DNA of 64,000 nucleotides, taken from contig NC_088315.1 of NCBI RefSeq assembly GCF_910592395.1, positions 11,100,501 to 11,164,500 on the forward strand, given 5' to 3'. This stretch comes from Lineus longissimus (lineage: Eukaryota; Nemertea; Pilidiophora; Heteronemertea; Lineidae). Shown piece by piece: positions 24,086 through 36,885 of this stretch; the stretch's first letter is position 1; each line of letters opens with the position of its first letter. The notes beneath the pieces were generated by a model that had not been told where the DNA came from, did no database searches, and saw only the letters and a program-made list of their open reading frames with translations. A program made the position numbers and the translations under genes.

Positions 24086-27000
24086 GCGCTCGCCCGTTTG
24101 TGCCGTGTTATGCTTTAGGTAGAGAGATTAGGTTCGCGCGTGGAGGATCTTCAATCATCCCGGCTATTTAGACCTTCAAATTGACGGGCAATTCCCGTTC
24201 TGACGAGCAGGCGATGCCAGATTTTATTCGCACCAAACGATGATTTAACTATAGAGCACCAGAAATCCCTTTCTTCATCAAGATATCGCCCGACCACGAA
24301 AAATTAATGCCTCCCTTCGGATCTCGAACATCAACAAAGAGATCGACGACATTTTACACATAACATTTGATTCAGTAATAAGGTAGATTTAGCCAAAACG
24401 CATGCTCGCATTCAAAGATCGATAGGACTGCTTTGTGCGACCGCGATCATTTGAATGACTCCAATTTAGCAAATTATCCCATCAAATGGGCTGAATAAAG
24501 GATGAGTGCATTCCAAATCGTCCCAAGATCCGAATACTAGCAATCAAATTATAAGATACAATTGTTTCTTGCAGCACAGGACGATTTTATGAGACTTCAT
24601 AGAAACATTTCCATCGGGTGTATGTAAATGATGGATCGGGCAGATCGTCGGGATGGCAGTTGCCCGTCAGAATGCATTTCTCAATAGGGCAATACTTCAG
24701 GACGATCGAAAGTGTTTGAATCTTGGTCTAAATTGCATTACAATCTTTTTTTAAGTACGTCCATCTATATGGTATGTGCATCATTCGAAATGACTCGATA
24801 AGCAAGGCGCAATATTTTATGAAGACATGCATGTAATCTCCTTTATGGTAATTTGGACTGAGAAAAAAAAACTCGCGCCCGATCATCCCCATCCGTACCT
24901 GGGACACCATTGACTGGTTCATATCATACGGTGCTACTGCCATTATTCCATGCGGGAGAAACGACAAATGACAATACCCCATTCAAAGACCAGAATAGCA
25001 TTGCCAACCACCCCGTTCATAGAATGGCCCATAGTTGACAAATTCTATGACAGCGAGCAGACCCGATAGTGTCCATTGAGCGGTCCATGCGCAGGGTCTC
25101 TCCGACTCCTGACCTGAATTCTGTTTACGAATACGCAGTTTTAAATCATGGTTTTACAGTATTGGTAGTGAATATTACCAATTACAAACAAAGGAGTAAA
25201 AAGACTGATCTGATCATAATGTAAGTCCAGATACAGTCTACGACGTATATCAAGATGTTGCCGAAAGGAGGCCCTTGGTGAACCCCTACCGTTGACATCC
25301 TCTAGCATAACATCTTCAGATGAAAAACTGGTAGGTCGCACGATTATTCTCAGCTTTCGCCAGTTCCAATAAGCTTGCTCTTCAGCAACTCAATGATGAC
25401 CCGCAATGTGTGAATCTGCGCTGGGTGACACGTTAAGCTGGTTGGTGTTATGCCAAACATGCCAAAACCTCGACTGAAATAAAGAGCTTGCTGGCTTTTC
25501 ACTTCTCTTAAATCACACGTACATTTGGTCACTACATGTATACTGACCCTGGCTGGGGTTTTTCTTCTTTATTCAATGCACCCGCTTAAAGGCCTACAAC
25601 CTTTGTTGAATATTTGAAATTAGTACATGTATAGATAAATCTAGTGTAGATGGACCCCAACTTTGTCGTCATTTCAAGGAAGTTTTATAGCGCTTCTTTG
25701 GTCATTTCTGCAGTACTGATACACCGATAGAAGGTGACAAGAGGGACCCGGGGAGGGACGCCAGCGTTGATCAACCTGGCTATCTCGTCCGTGAGTACTG
25801 GTTGATTAATGGCACAGATTAGAGGAGAACCCGAGAGTCGTGCCCAAAACTTTTCATTAAACTTGAAAACTTTCTCAAACTTGTAGAATTTGAGAAAAGT
25901 CTGCAATTTTAACCAAAATGGCTTCATTGAATATATGGTATACTAGCATTGTACCCGTGGCGCAGGCAGGTTCAAATTGGCTATACCTTGAATAGATTGA
26001 ATTGCAATGAAAATATAATGCAATATCAAAGGAGCAATATCGAAGAGACAAATTAAACCAACCATTTGTCCACAGACTCGGACCCTGTGGCGTGCTGTAT
26101 GCGTGCATATGAAAGTAAATCAATTGGTCCGAATGAGATGATGAGGCAATGTGAATATACCTCGTTCCTTAGTCAGCAATATGCCCCTTTTTATACGGAG
26201 ATGAAGGAGAACCCAGATAGGCCTTCACATGTCGGCCTCCAAATGGCTCGGACCAATTGCACTATCACTACTAAAACTTTAAAATGCGTGCTCCTCCTAC
26301 ATGTAGCACGATCTCGGGCAAGGCACTTAGTCGACAGGCAAGCTAGAAGTTCAGCACCGTGAGCAGCTCCTTGATAAGGCCATGCCAAGTTCAGAGTGCC
26401 TCTTCAGATACATCAAGTTTTGAAAGCTGTGGTGAGCACATAAACATACCATTGTAACCTTAATTTGAAAATCCCTTCATAATCAAGGGCTAGCTCTGGC
26501 TAATACAGTACCAATATACGATAGACCATCAATTTGACCCCAGCTACTTACTGCGGGGAAAACCCAAGTCCAGCAACCAAAAGTATCAAAATACATTTTT
26601 GTTTACATTTGAACTGCACACATGCGTTTGTTTACAATTTCTTTCCCGCGAAATCTCGAAGATCAGGTGACCTACAATCGTGGATTGAAAATAACATTAA
26701 CCTTGGTTCAGCAGGTCAACACGTGTACAGGCTGTTCCAATCATCCCCCTACAGCCAGCCGTTCAACAGGTAGTGTTAGTCATCCCACAGGGAGTGCAGG
26801 TGATTCATTAATCCCCTGCATAACTGAACAGCAATGGCTTGGCTTCCGTGAGTGATAAGGAGAATTGACCGTGTCCGATTAAAAATCCCTCATTACTGCT
26901 CCGCTGAAGTAAATTTCCGAAAATAAACATGACGTTGCATCAGGATAACATATCACCTGCAAACGTGCAAAATTTCGAGACGAAACACGACCCCCAAATG

Positions 27001-29962
27001 GCACTTTAGCGAGCCGCCTTATAGTATTATGATATAGATGCCACATACAGCTATTCTTTCTTTGATTTCATCAGACATGTCAGAGTCTTATACATGTACC
27101 TCTTACCCCTGAGCAAAAACGTTGCCGAAAATGCGTCTGATGGAGAAGGTCAGGTTGATTAAGTAGAGAACCGCAAACGCAATGCGAATCCGCTTGATTT
27201 TAAGCACCTAATGGCTTAGTTATACAACAAAGCATTTTTGTGATTTAAAGAAGGAAAATATCATAAGTTTCAGTAGATTTGTAGCTGATTCTGAGGAGAG
27301 CATTACAAGTAAACGTAACACCCGCGTTTATATTGCATGAACCAACATCAACGACTGTTACACATTTTCTTGTGAATATAATAGGTATTGACAGAGTAAT
27401 AGTGTAGTTTTGAATTGAAAAAAACAACAATGGATAGGTAGAGTGCACACAACATTTATAGCTGCAAAGGAATAACACCAAATTTGGGCTAGCCAAGCAA
27501 TGTCCCATCCGTAACATCTCTATATAGTGTACCGGTAAAAAGTTAGTTAGCGGTAAAATAGTTAGTCACCGTAAACGTCGCAATTCTGAACTCGAACCCA
27601 AAGACTAAACCATGCCAACTAGAATATCTATTCACATCATTTATTACTCACGTCCCTCAAACTTCTCATTTACAAACAACTCCCAAACATCACAAGGCAA
27701 AAGACTCTGGCGCTTTTCAAGAGAATATCTTGTTAAACTACAGAGCGTGGATAACAGATAAGATAAGATGAGTTTATTGTAGTCCTTATAAACATGGTTA
27801 CATCGGATGAAGATTTACAATAAACGTGTGCAAGTGCGAACAGATTCAAGAGAAAAGAAGAAATGTGATTGGCAAGGATCTGTCTAGGGAAATGTACCTT
27901 GGTCACAAGACATAAGGAGTTAGTGCTACAAATAATAAAAGGAGAGAAATAAAAAAACCTAAAATATTCATGGCACACAAAAATTTACCCCACACCCCAA
28001 ATCTCCTGAATGGACTCTCCCGATGCATTCACCAGAAGAGTATGTACAGGAAACTAGGGGTGAAAAGGTTAAAATAGGTACAAATAAATACCACAACCGA
28101 ATGATATCACATAATATCAACTTTAAAGGCTTTCTCCCTTTACAAAATATAATTAGTAGGGCCCTACCGTGGGGATACATTTTGTAGAAAGAATGGGTTA
28201 ATGAGCATCAAAACATCTGTCGATATAGACCTTTCACGAGTTGATTTCTGGATCTGCCAGGACTTTGTGGGTTACTGGGGCTACCAGGGACTGACTAAGA
28301 CATCTTAACATCAATCTTTATACCTGATTACTCTCACCCCTAATGGGTAAATAGCCCAGCCCAAATATCAGGCTCTGAACCAACAAGCACTCGATAATTA
28401 AGGAAACAACCAATCAGCACACAGCTGTATCAATACAAGATTACCGAACAGGGCCTAGGGCAGGGGCCTAGTAACCAGCTGCTAATCAAGAAGTTCATAG
28501 AAGGAGTCAAACAGCTTAACAGATAGAGATTATAAAACAATGGAAAGGATCAATTGAGAAGAAAGGTGTTAAACTCACACCGGTTAACGATCCTCGGTGT
28601 CTGGGTTTACCGAGAGCCAGAGAAGAACACAGAAATAATAATTATAGATTTAGTACCCAATTCCAAATATCGTCACAATAGTTTCAAAACTGCACGAGGA
28701 TTGCAAAATGCCAATGCCTGCATGTATGGTGCTCATACCCAGATATATGATGAAGGTATAAACTTGGCATCTCTACCTTTTATCTATTAGTCGGGATGAG
28801 GAAGATACTCAAACGTTCTACCAGTAACATGTCCAAACGGTAAAAAAGATTTTTAAACTGGATGATTTTATTTGCTTTTGTGATATGGGACATGAATTGG
28901 GCTCCAAATATCGTCAAACTACTTGAAACTTTCAAATTTATTTACCCATCCCATTATTTGGAGAAAAAAAGAAGTTTACTTACTATGTAATAAAGGTACA
29001 GGAAAAAAAGGTACGAAAATATTAGGAACAGGAAATAAAAGTACCGGAAATAAAGGTACGGGAAAAAAGGTACTGGAAATAAAGGTACACAAAATGGCAT
29101 AAATAGGTAAAAAAGCACACAATTTTTTTAGAAATTTTTTAGAATCTTATGTTCTTCAACTGGTTCAGATTCGGCCTATGCCTTTTTCTTTTCTTGCCCA
29201 TGTGAAGACATTGTAAACTAAGAGAATAGAAATATTGCACAAGAAACCATGTATTGCACAAGAAACCATGTGATTTAAAGTTGAACTGTAAGGAGGAGTT
29301 CTATCAGCAACCCCTGGACATAAATCTGAATATGATTAAACTCATTCTATGTTGTTTCGCATTAAACTCATTAAATTGCAATTAATCAATTAACATTCAT
29401 CATAGAACTGGACCCAATTAAGAATTTGCCTGGCCAATTAGGTCTTAACAGACAAATTATTAGATTTAAGACCAAACACAAGCTATATAGGGAAATTGGC
29501 AAAAATCTTAATGTGAAATGCAAGGTAGGATGCCAGATGCGCCATCCCAAATTCCGCATTCAAAAAGTGACCTTTCGTTTCAATAGCTGCCTTTAACGTT
29601 GTCATTTCCCATCAACATTCTCTCATCATTCTACCGCCAAGTCGGGCCACTTTCAATTGCCAAGTGCTGTGACCACATGCGCGCAAGAAGTGGATTAGTT
29701 GGCCGTATTTTGAATGCATCCCCGGCTAATTTGATGGACTTCTGGCTTGGCTATACATGTACAGTTTTCTTGCTAATGAAGCAATAATTTAGGTGCAAAA
29801 AGTATCCTTCCAAACACCCCCGGTACCGAAGGTGATAATGTATGTGGACAACTTTTTTCAACCGCAAGGACCCGACGCGCCGCGTAGCGGCAAAATTACG
29901 AAGCTGGCGAAACATTGCTAACGGGCCACCGTGGCCATCAGTCCAATGCAATTCACAGTTTC
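24086..29962. other. long non-coding stretch
   Basis: No gene is recognised on either strand across nearly 6 kb. The short open frames carry no domain signal. Near 27765 the string 'agataagatgagtttattgt' resembles a common retroposon 3' end. Near 28990-29090 there is a short tandem array (separate entry). Confidence 0.4.
28993..29090 (+). repeat. short tandem array 'aggtac(g/a)ggaaataaa'
   Basis: About six irregular units of 14-20 bases are visible, such as 'aaggtacaggaaaaa', 'agtaccggaaataaa', 'ggtacgggaaaaa' and 'ggtactggaaataaa'. It is a simple minisatellite. Confidence 0.7.
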
Positions 29963-29963
29963 A

Positions 29964-29977
29964 CCACTAGATGGCAG
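29964..29977 (+). promoter_or_regulatory. CTCF-like core motif 1
   Basis: CCACTAGATGGCAG fits the bilaterian CTCF core consensus CCASYAGRKGGCR. A second related string lies 305 bases downstream. This is a motif match only; no other support is possible from sequence alone. Confidence 0.3.
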
Positions 29978-30268
29978 AGCTGAAAACGAAATTGCAGTTG
30001 CTCTTATTCGACACAACGAAATTTGACGAAATATATATTGTAAGTTCATTTGCGGCATTGGGAGGCATCATAAGGCATACCACGCGAGTTTTTGGTTTGA
30101 CTAATTTTCAAGGTCACCGAGGTAACAGTTCAAAAGGTCAGGATTCGTCGATTGACTAAGGACGCAAACGCTCTAACTGGAGCCTGCTTTGTGATTTTCT
30201 TTTCATAAGCGGTTAATATATCAGGTGCTGTTCGCGAATAGATCGACCCGATCCGATTTATTGTACGA

Positions 30269-30280
30269 CCACTAGGGGGT
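30269..30280 (+). promoter_or_regulatory. CTCF-like core motif 2
   Basis: CCACTAGGGGGT matches the first part of the CTCF core (CCASYAGGGGG), then diverges from the usual GCGC. It has the same orientation as the motif at 29964. Confidence 0.22.
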
Positions 30281-31990
30281 TTTGCTAAAAAAACGCAAAC
30301 ATTGTAATTGTTTGTGGTGATTGTATCCGCTCAGGACACTTTGTAGTGCTTTGATGTAATGTTCATTGTTACAGAGGTCAAAGTGACTTTCTATTCATAT
30401 GTTGTTTTATAGCAGATCAGGAGACGCAGCGCATTTCGCTGTTGAAATTCGGCCCGATGCGATTCACGGTTGACCACTTAGGGCCTGTACACTCTGGTAA
30501 TCAACTTCAACTTAGTCAACAAAAAAGCAATAAGAATAACGATACTAAGCTCGATGTAGGAATATGCATATGGAGACATTCGTCCCAAGTCGGCGAAAAC
30601 AATTATGAATCCTTCATGAGTGACACAGCATCGCGTAACATTTCGGAGATTATTGGTCGATGGCCAGTATGGCAAAGCAGCAAGTAGGGGTATTTTCCTT
30701 TAGTAGTATTAAGGGACTGACGTGAATAATGATATCCTCGCACTGGGCGAATTGCCGGATTATGCCTTGACTTTGCACTGCTGTGACGACGTTCTACTGC
30801 GCTAAGTGCAACACAATACGGGAACAAGTTTGAAAATATCCACAAAATGATTCCTGGTATCAAGAATTCAAAAAGTATTCATAAATTCTTGCTGGCATCA
30901 TACTTCTGTCTAGTAGATTTGCCTACGCGCGTGTGTGTGGAAGAGAGCAGGGGATGTGGTTTCAGAAACCTTTTTTTTAAGTTGCATTACATGACTTGGG
31001 GAGCGGGACAATAGTGCTCCCACTAAATTTCTTGTTTTCCATGACGGATGGTTCCTCTATTGTGCACACGTGGATTACGAAAGGAACTTCAAGGAGTCAG
31101 GGCTGACGTACTTAGGTTTGAGTCTTCGAAGAAAAGCTATGGGCAAAAAAAGAGAAATCCCCCTGTGTCTGACGGATAACTGTTGCTGATCGTGAACATT
31201 CACTAAAGAAACTCTCCTAAAGCTGTCCTATGGAGTATTAGTTCTAGCATCCCTAAATCCCAGGTATGATGGTTAATTATTGAAAGTAAACTTCGTATTT
31301 TTACTCTTTCTTATGAAATGTATTTTCATTTTGATAGAAGTTATGATAAATATATAGATACTAGCTAGTTGTCACGACCAAATAGAAGTGCATGACATAC
31401 CTTTATTAAAAGTAAGGGTTAATGCATATGCAGGGAGACGCGCAAGTGTACGGACAACATTGAAAATTGAGTAATTATGGCCAACGTGCCTCAGGTTTAT
31501 CCTGATATCAGTCACGTGACGGGTGGACCTGATACCTCGATTATTTCGCGCTCAGATTTTGTGAAGTAGTATTATTAATTTGTAGTCTAGCAGCGTCGAA
31601 CTGCCGTGCCTCTTTACAAACAAATTGGTCATCATCTCGTGGCATGAGTGTTGTCTTTCTACATGTAGGTGAATGTATATTACAATCGTGATGACATATA
31701 TGCGATGAGAATGAGTTCGGCGAAGATCAAATCGTTGCCGTGATTGTTAGATATTTCTGTGCAACACTGCAGAAAATAAACCACCTAGGGTCAAAATTTC
31801 GTTAGTCAGTGTTACCTTTTCACGAGTCATACCAATCTTATAAACTGAAGAAGTTTTCCTTAAACTTCTCATTTTATCATAGGTTGTGCAAACTATACCC
31901 CCAACGGATTTTGGGAATTAATTCGGCGACCAGGCTACGGGAGTGATGCGGCTAATGACGCATACGATTAAAAGTTTGTTTATTATTATA
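30281..31990. other. non-coding stretch
   Basis: I see no gene, recognisable repeat or clear regulatory element here. Confidence 0.35.
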
Positions 31991-32802
31991 GTGTCACCCT
32001 TTCAAAAAATGGAAACCAAGACTAATTTGTTAATTTCTTGGACATTGCTAAATATTTTGGAAACTCCAAGATATCCAATTTACTGTCACAGATGACTGAG
32101 CGCAAAGCAGTTCAATCAACCATGTCAGAACTGGTCTTGCACCACATTTACCGCAGAGTAACTCCGACAAAGAAGAAAGACCAGTGTGTCCTCAGCAAAA
32201 CTTTTATTCAATGATTTAACATCTTGGTGCTTATTCCTGTCTCAGCCTAACCCCAGTGTCCTTCGACATGCCCCTCATTCTTTTCAACACAAACTTCAGC
32301 TCTTGTTCTCATTGCTCTCAATGCATTTCTGATCACGTCTCTCTGTCCTCCTAAGGTCCCAACTGCAGCGACAATTCTGGCACATAGGTCATTGGTATCT
32401 TGTGGAGGCAACTTGTAAACTTGGTTCTTAAGATGTCCCCATAAAAACCCACAGGGGGTTAGGTCAGGGGAACTTGGTGGCCACTGATTCTGCATTTTGC
32501 TGGTCTGAGAAAATGAGCAACCTTTCCAACTTTTAAGGAGTGTGCAATGAAAAAAACATGCAGAGAACTGCAGAATTTGGAGGCCCAACATTACCAAAAC
32601 ATCTATCTTGTGCAAGACCAGTTATGACATGGTTGATTGAACTGATTCGTATTCAGTCATCTGTGACAGTAAATTGGATTTCTTAGTGTTATATGAAAGA
32701 AGACATCATTAGGTAATAAATGGTGGTTGCCAATTTCCAAAATATTTTGCCATGTCCAAAAAATCAACAAATTAATCTCGGTCTCCTTTTTTTGAAACAC
32801 CC
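31991..32802 (-). mobile_element. Tc1/mariner-superfamily element, copy 1 (internally deleted)
   Basis: Terminal inverted repeats of about 70 bp are visible: the left end gtgtcaccctttcaaa...aaccaagactaatttgtt pairs with the right end (aacaaattaatctcggtctcc to gaaacaccc). On the minus strand, 32615-32247 encodes WPPSSPDLTPCGFLWGHLK followed by NQVYKLPPQDTNDLCARI. This is the block around the last catalytic residues of IS630/Tc1/mariner-type transposases ('WPPRSPDLTPxDFFLWGxLK'). The earlier catalytic region is absent, so the copy is dead. A TA precedes the left end. It shares terminal sequence with 39170-40155. Confidence 0.82.
32247..32615 (-). pseudogene. transposase C-terminal remnant (copy 1)
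   Basis: This is the C-terminal part of a mariner-like transposase: WPPSSPDLTP and FLWGHLKNQVY at the catalytic region, then a tail ending 'VEKNEGHVEGHWG' in place of the usual 'C.eanGgHfEhl' end. The upstream N-terminal helix-turn-helix and the first two catalytic aspartates are missing. Confidence 0.75.
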
Positions 32803-32857
32803 GCATCTAACTAGCTGGCGACTAACCAACCGGCCGCATCGGAAAGAGGTTACCAGC

Positions 32858-32932
32858 GGGCCTCAAACATTCGACTTTCCGTTCACGAGGCGGACGCCTT
32901 AACCATTAGGCCATCGAGATCGTATACATTAC
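32858..32932 (-). mobile_element. tRNA-derived SINE-like fragment
   Basis: Read on the minus strand the sequence is gatggcctaatggttaaggc then gtccgcctc, an A-box-like tRNA D-arm. About 30 bases later comes a degenerate B-box-like 'gtcgaatgtttga'. No acceptor stem pairs across it, so it is a tRNA-derived SINE piece rather than a tRNA gene. It lies just outside the right end of the mariner relic at 32802. A related head is at 62152-62232. Confidence 0.55.
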
Positions 32933-34437
32933 ACAGGCTTTCCTGACTTTCTCGAGTACCGCCGAGTTAAGGCAACGCATAATAGCGTGGCACTCCTTTA
33001 AACATTTTCGTCCGCTGTTGCCAATATGCTTCTTTTCTGCAGGTTCTTGAATGACACATTTTTTAAGATAACATTTATGGCCGATATAGCAAATTTGATT
33101 ACTTTAGCGTCTTCCGTAACGTCGTTTATCGGATTTCTTGAGTGCACAAAAGGTGACGCATTTTAGCCTGCGGTGAATATGTGTTATATGCTACTAGCTA
33201 TTTCGCAGAAATATTATCGAAAATGGGAGAAATGGAAACTGCTGGTGACAAGTGTGGTTGTTTTTGTACAATTCACAATTTTAACATGTTTAAACAAATG
33301 AACTGCAAATACTAGGCAGGTATCCTTTTTAAACTCTGCTGTGAAACAGTGCCATTCGAAAGTATGACTTGGGTGGTTATGAAATATGGAAGACAAGGTC
33401 AAAGTGTGAGATGTGAAAATGATTATATTACGTCCCATACTGCACCTGCAATGAAAACCCCAGAGTGAAATCTATAACTGAAATGAGGACAGCAATGAAA
33501 GAGCGGAGAAAAAAACATGCAATGACGATAGTGGCAGGATGATGGAACCCACAGCATAGAATCTAACATTGAAGCCCCATCATCGCATCTACCATGGCCT
33601 TTCAGTGGATAGCTGATAGGAGACCAGCTGTTAAACGTGGTTCGTGATAATCATCGACGTCTGAAGTAAAGTGTTGTTGGTTCCATCCTTAAACATGTGT
33701 CTCCGTGGATGGATCTGCCTGAGCCATCAGCGATCCATGTATGGAAACTTCTGCCTGTGTATGCAGGTTATCTTCCTGACTCCCGAGTCCACGGGTCCCG
33801 TACGGGTGTCGTTTTAAAATAGCCACATTGAGGATAGTAACTTCACGGCAGGTATCGAATCTGAAATGTCAACAGGAAAATTGGCGAAATGGGAATCCAA
33901 AAAAGGATAGCTCCCTACTAAAGCCGTGGTCTCATTAAGGTTCGCTTTTTAAGGTTCCATATTTGCAGTACATTCTGCAGCGAACGGTATTCCCACCGAA
34001 GTCGGCATCTCGCTATTTCGCTTTCCGCATTTCGCAGTTAAAATTCTAATTGCAAAAGTATCTTCATCTTGGGAGCATTAAAAGATTCATTGTTTTTGCA
34101 TGGGTGGAAATGGAACTTTATAAAATCACCCAAATCAACATTTATTTTTGAGGAGCCATTATATTATCGTGTCACATAAGAATCTAATTTTCCTTGAAAT
34201 GGACATGTAAATGAGATATATTTTAGGTCCCCGAACCAAAATTCAAGAGTAGAGCTACTGATATTATTTTATAGGAAACTACAATAATTGTAAGATTAGG
34301 TGTTTCCAGACTTGTTGAGGGTAGTGTACACCTCTGTAACAATAGTGTATACTTTCTATGTACTGTCAAATGGAAGAGACCCATATACTCGACCTCGTGT
34401 AACTTGACCAACCTCAGTTTGGGGATTCGGACAAGTC
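32933..34437. other. non-coding stretch
   Basis: No gene is recognised. Short frames only. Confidence 0.35.
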
Positions 34438-35223
34438 ACTGACCACCATAATGGTTACCACAGCGCTAGCAGACGACAATAACAAATTTGAAAACTCAGG
34501 CCGATTCAACGGCCAATTATTCCTGTTCTATGGCACTCGACGTGGATTTCTTGGTAGATACATATTTCTGGGTGATAACTTTAACACATATGTTAGGTTT
34601 GTATCGGTATAGCTGTCCTGAATGAATAGAGAAAACAGTGTTTTTGTAGTCCTATGCCTAATTCAGGGTATATATTGCGCTGATTTCTACCATATCTGCA
34701 TAAGTTGTGAAGATTATTGCATGTGCTGTGTTGTGAAGCATGTACACCAGAATAGGCAGATTTGATCACAAGCACTTGGCTTAAAGTGTTCTATAAAGTG
34801 ACTTAAAATGCAATATAAGACGACAGACTGTCCGCTATGGTTGCTTTCATGCACTGCCATGACTGTCCGCTATGGTTAAACTGTACAGTCATGACAGTGA
34901 CACAGGTACATGTAATCATAGCGGACAGTCTGCCTTCATTTATTGCATTTAAGACACTTTATAGAACAGAGAAATAAGCTCATTTTTTACCCTGAATTAG
35001 GGATAGGTCTACAAAAATACTACTTTTTCGACTTATTCAAGACAGCTACATCAATATAAACCTTCTTATATGTCTTTAAGTTATCATCTAGCAATGTTTA
35101 CCCCCCCCCCCCAACATGTTCGCGCCCCCCCCCCCCCCAAAAAAAAAATAAAACTCTTGATTGAAATACGCTTTGTTAGGTATTAACAAGTTTAGATTAA
35201 TCCATACTTCGTATACGCTTACC
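34438..35223. mobile_element. foldback/MITE family F, copy 3 (rearranged, head-to-head arms)
   Basis: The left part (34438-34870) follows copy 1 at 14566 from 'gcgctagcagacgac' to the 'ctgtccgctatggtt' terminus, but lacks its G-tract segment. The right part (34920-35223) is the inverted complement of copy 1 from its 'tgtccgc' end back through the G tract (here C tracts at 35101-35112 and 35125-35138) to 'aacaaagcgtattgcaatca'. Three 'gtccgctatggtt/aaccatagcggac'-type termini meet at 34830-34935. This is either a foldback element or two insertions of the family. Confidence 0.7.
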
Positions 35224-35227
35224 TATC

Positions 35228-35560
35228 ATCACCAGCGTGTCACTACTTCTTAGGACCCTGCACAGACTCCCATTGAAGTGCAGGGTTGAATTTAGAAGTC
35301 TCCTATGTGATTTTGCACCCCTATCTGGCTTGCCTTCTATTCACCAGAATCAGACCGCAGCGTGTCTAACCAGGTCGTCCTAATCAGAGCTTTTCAGGCC
35401 CTCGCACAAAAACCAGGATGTGGAGACCGAAGATTTTCAGTGGCTGAGAAACTTTGGAATTGTCTCCTTTCAGAAATAAGACCAATCACAAACATCAATT
35501 TGATCAAAACAGCAATGAATTTTTTTTTAAAAACCATCATAACATCAAGTGGGAAGTATT
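35228..35560 (+). pseudogene. LINE reverse-transcriptase C-terminal remnant
   Basis: Across two frames the plus strand reads 'KCRVEFRSLLCDFAPLSGLPS', then in the frame from 35362 'GDRRFSVAEKLWNCLLSEIR'. These match the C-terminal 'R..FkiLl.tyk.l.GlaP' and 'GdraFSvaaPklWNsLP..iR' blocks of CR1/L2-type LINE ORF2. It is frameshifted and the end is lost in an A/T-rich break. It abuts the right end of the foldback element. Confidence 0.65.
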
Positions 35561-36280
35561 TTCTCCCGCGCTTTCAGCAGGGTGACCTCGAAATGCGCGT
35601 ATTAGATATCAAATTGTATACGAATGCATTGTATTCTGGGTGGAGTGAACCGCACAGATGGCACGACTCGATGAATAACGCTATGCATATAAATCTAAAG
35701 CTGTATCATTCAGTGATGGTCATCAAAGCAGAAGTTTCAAAGAGATATGCAATTCAATGAAGCAGCCTTCAAGAAAACAATGAGAGCAGAACGATGACGT
35801 ATGACGTCACGATAGTCTCATAGTGCCACTGTTGGCATCCTCGAATGCTCCAAATATTTTGAAAGGATCTAGGGCGGGTGTTTGAAGGAGGTTCTTTTAC
35901 ATGAACCTCAATGAATGCATAAACTGTGTCAAGCTGTGTTTATCATGAAACGTTGTTTACAAAGTGCAAATCAGACGAAGGTGGACTAGTGTCGTAGTAG
36001 GACCGATTTTTACACCACCAGGCGTTGTTAGTGAACAGGGGTATTTCAGGTGGATGCATTCAGATATCGTGATATTTCGTTGATTATTTTGCTCAGCCTA
36101 CGCTACAGCTGGTGTTACACGTGAATTCCTGTCGCCAGTCATGTCCGTGTGTTTACAAGCAATATTTATTCAGCACCAGGTTTCATATGGCAGCATGACG
36201 GAATGAAGTGTAAGTGTCCCTGCTGTCGGATAATTGCAACTCTTGGAATATAGCCATATACATGTAGGTGAAAACGGGTG
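35561..36280. other. non-coding stretch
   Basis: This is the continuation of the open frame from 35362 to 35757, beyond the LINE similarity, followed by unrecognised sequence. Confidence 0.35.
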
Positions 36281-36388
36281 ATATGAATAAAGACGAGCAT
36301 ATGCTTTCATCTAAAACTCCATGTTCATTTACACTAGGCCTTTCTGTACAAAATTGAAGTAAAAGCATTTGCTAGACTTTATTCATAA
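36281..36388. mobile_element. palindromic MITE P, copy 1
   Basis: atatgaataaagacgagca at the left pairs with tgctagactttattcat at the right. The middle reads 'tctaaaactccatgttcatt' and 'tttctgtacaaaattgaagt'. A second copy at 59939-60047 has the same interior and more perfect ends. Confidence 0.75.
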
Positions 36389-36684
36389 CTCATAACCCAC
36401 TGTCCATCTTCCACGTGGCCAAAATTCATGTTATCAATGTTCCTTTGAAGTCCAGAACGGGGCAACAGCGCAGGTTACCGTCGAAAAAGATATTGAGGCA
36501 AGATGCCAGTTATCAACACAGAGCCTCATACCAAATGACCTATTTTTGCAATTAGGGGTTATTCCAATGTTCTCCTGGTCCTATGTTCCCGGGCTCTATG
36601 TTACCCTAGCTATACCAAATTATGCTTTTCGAAGGGATACCTGCTTTGGCATTGGCATACACCCTTTAAATTTACAAGTAAAAA

Positions 36685-36885
36685 CAACTAATTTGGTAGT
36701 TGGTGCAGTAGCACACCAACTGTGAAATAAGTAAGAAACCAACCATTAATTAGTTGTTTCAACTAAAAAAAGTAGTAAAAACTACCATTAAAATGGTTAA
36801 GAATCCATGATTATTTTGATAGCTAAAACAACTACATGTGATTTCACAGTCGGTGCAATAGCAACTATCTATACCAGAGTAGTAA
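36685..36885. repeat. imperfect inverted repeat (~35-bp arms)
   Basis: 'ggtagttggtgcagtagcac' through 'actgtgaaat' on the left pairs imperfectly with 'gatttcacagtcggtgcaat' through 'agcaacta' on the right. The interior is rich in 'aacta/tagtt'. It could be a decayed MITE. Confidence 0.45.

Noticed and set aside
32858-32932. tRNA gene
   Set aside because: A/B-box-like strings are present, but there is no pairing acceptor stem and the B box is degenerate. A SINE is more likely.
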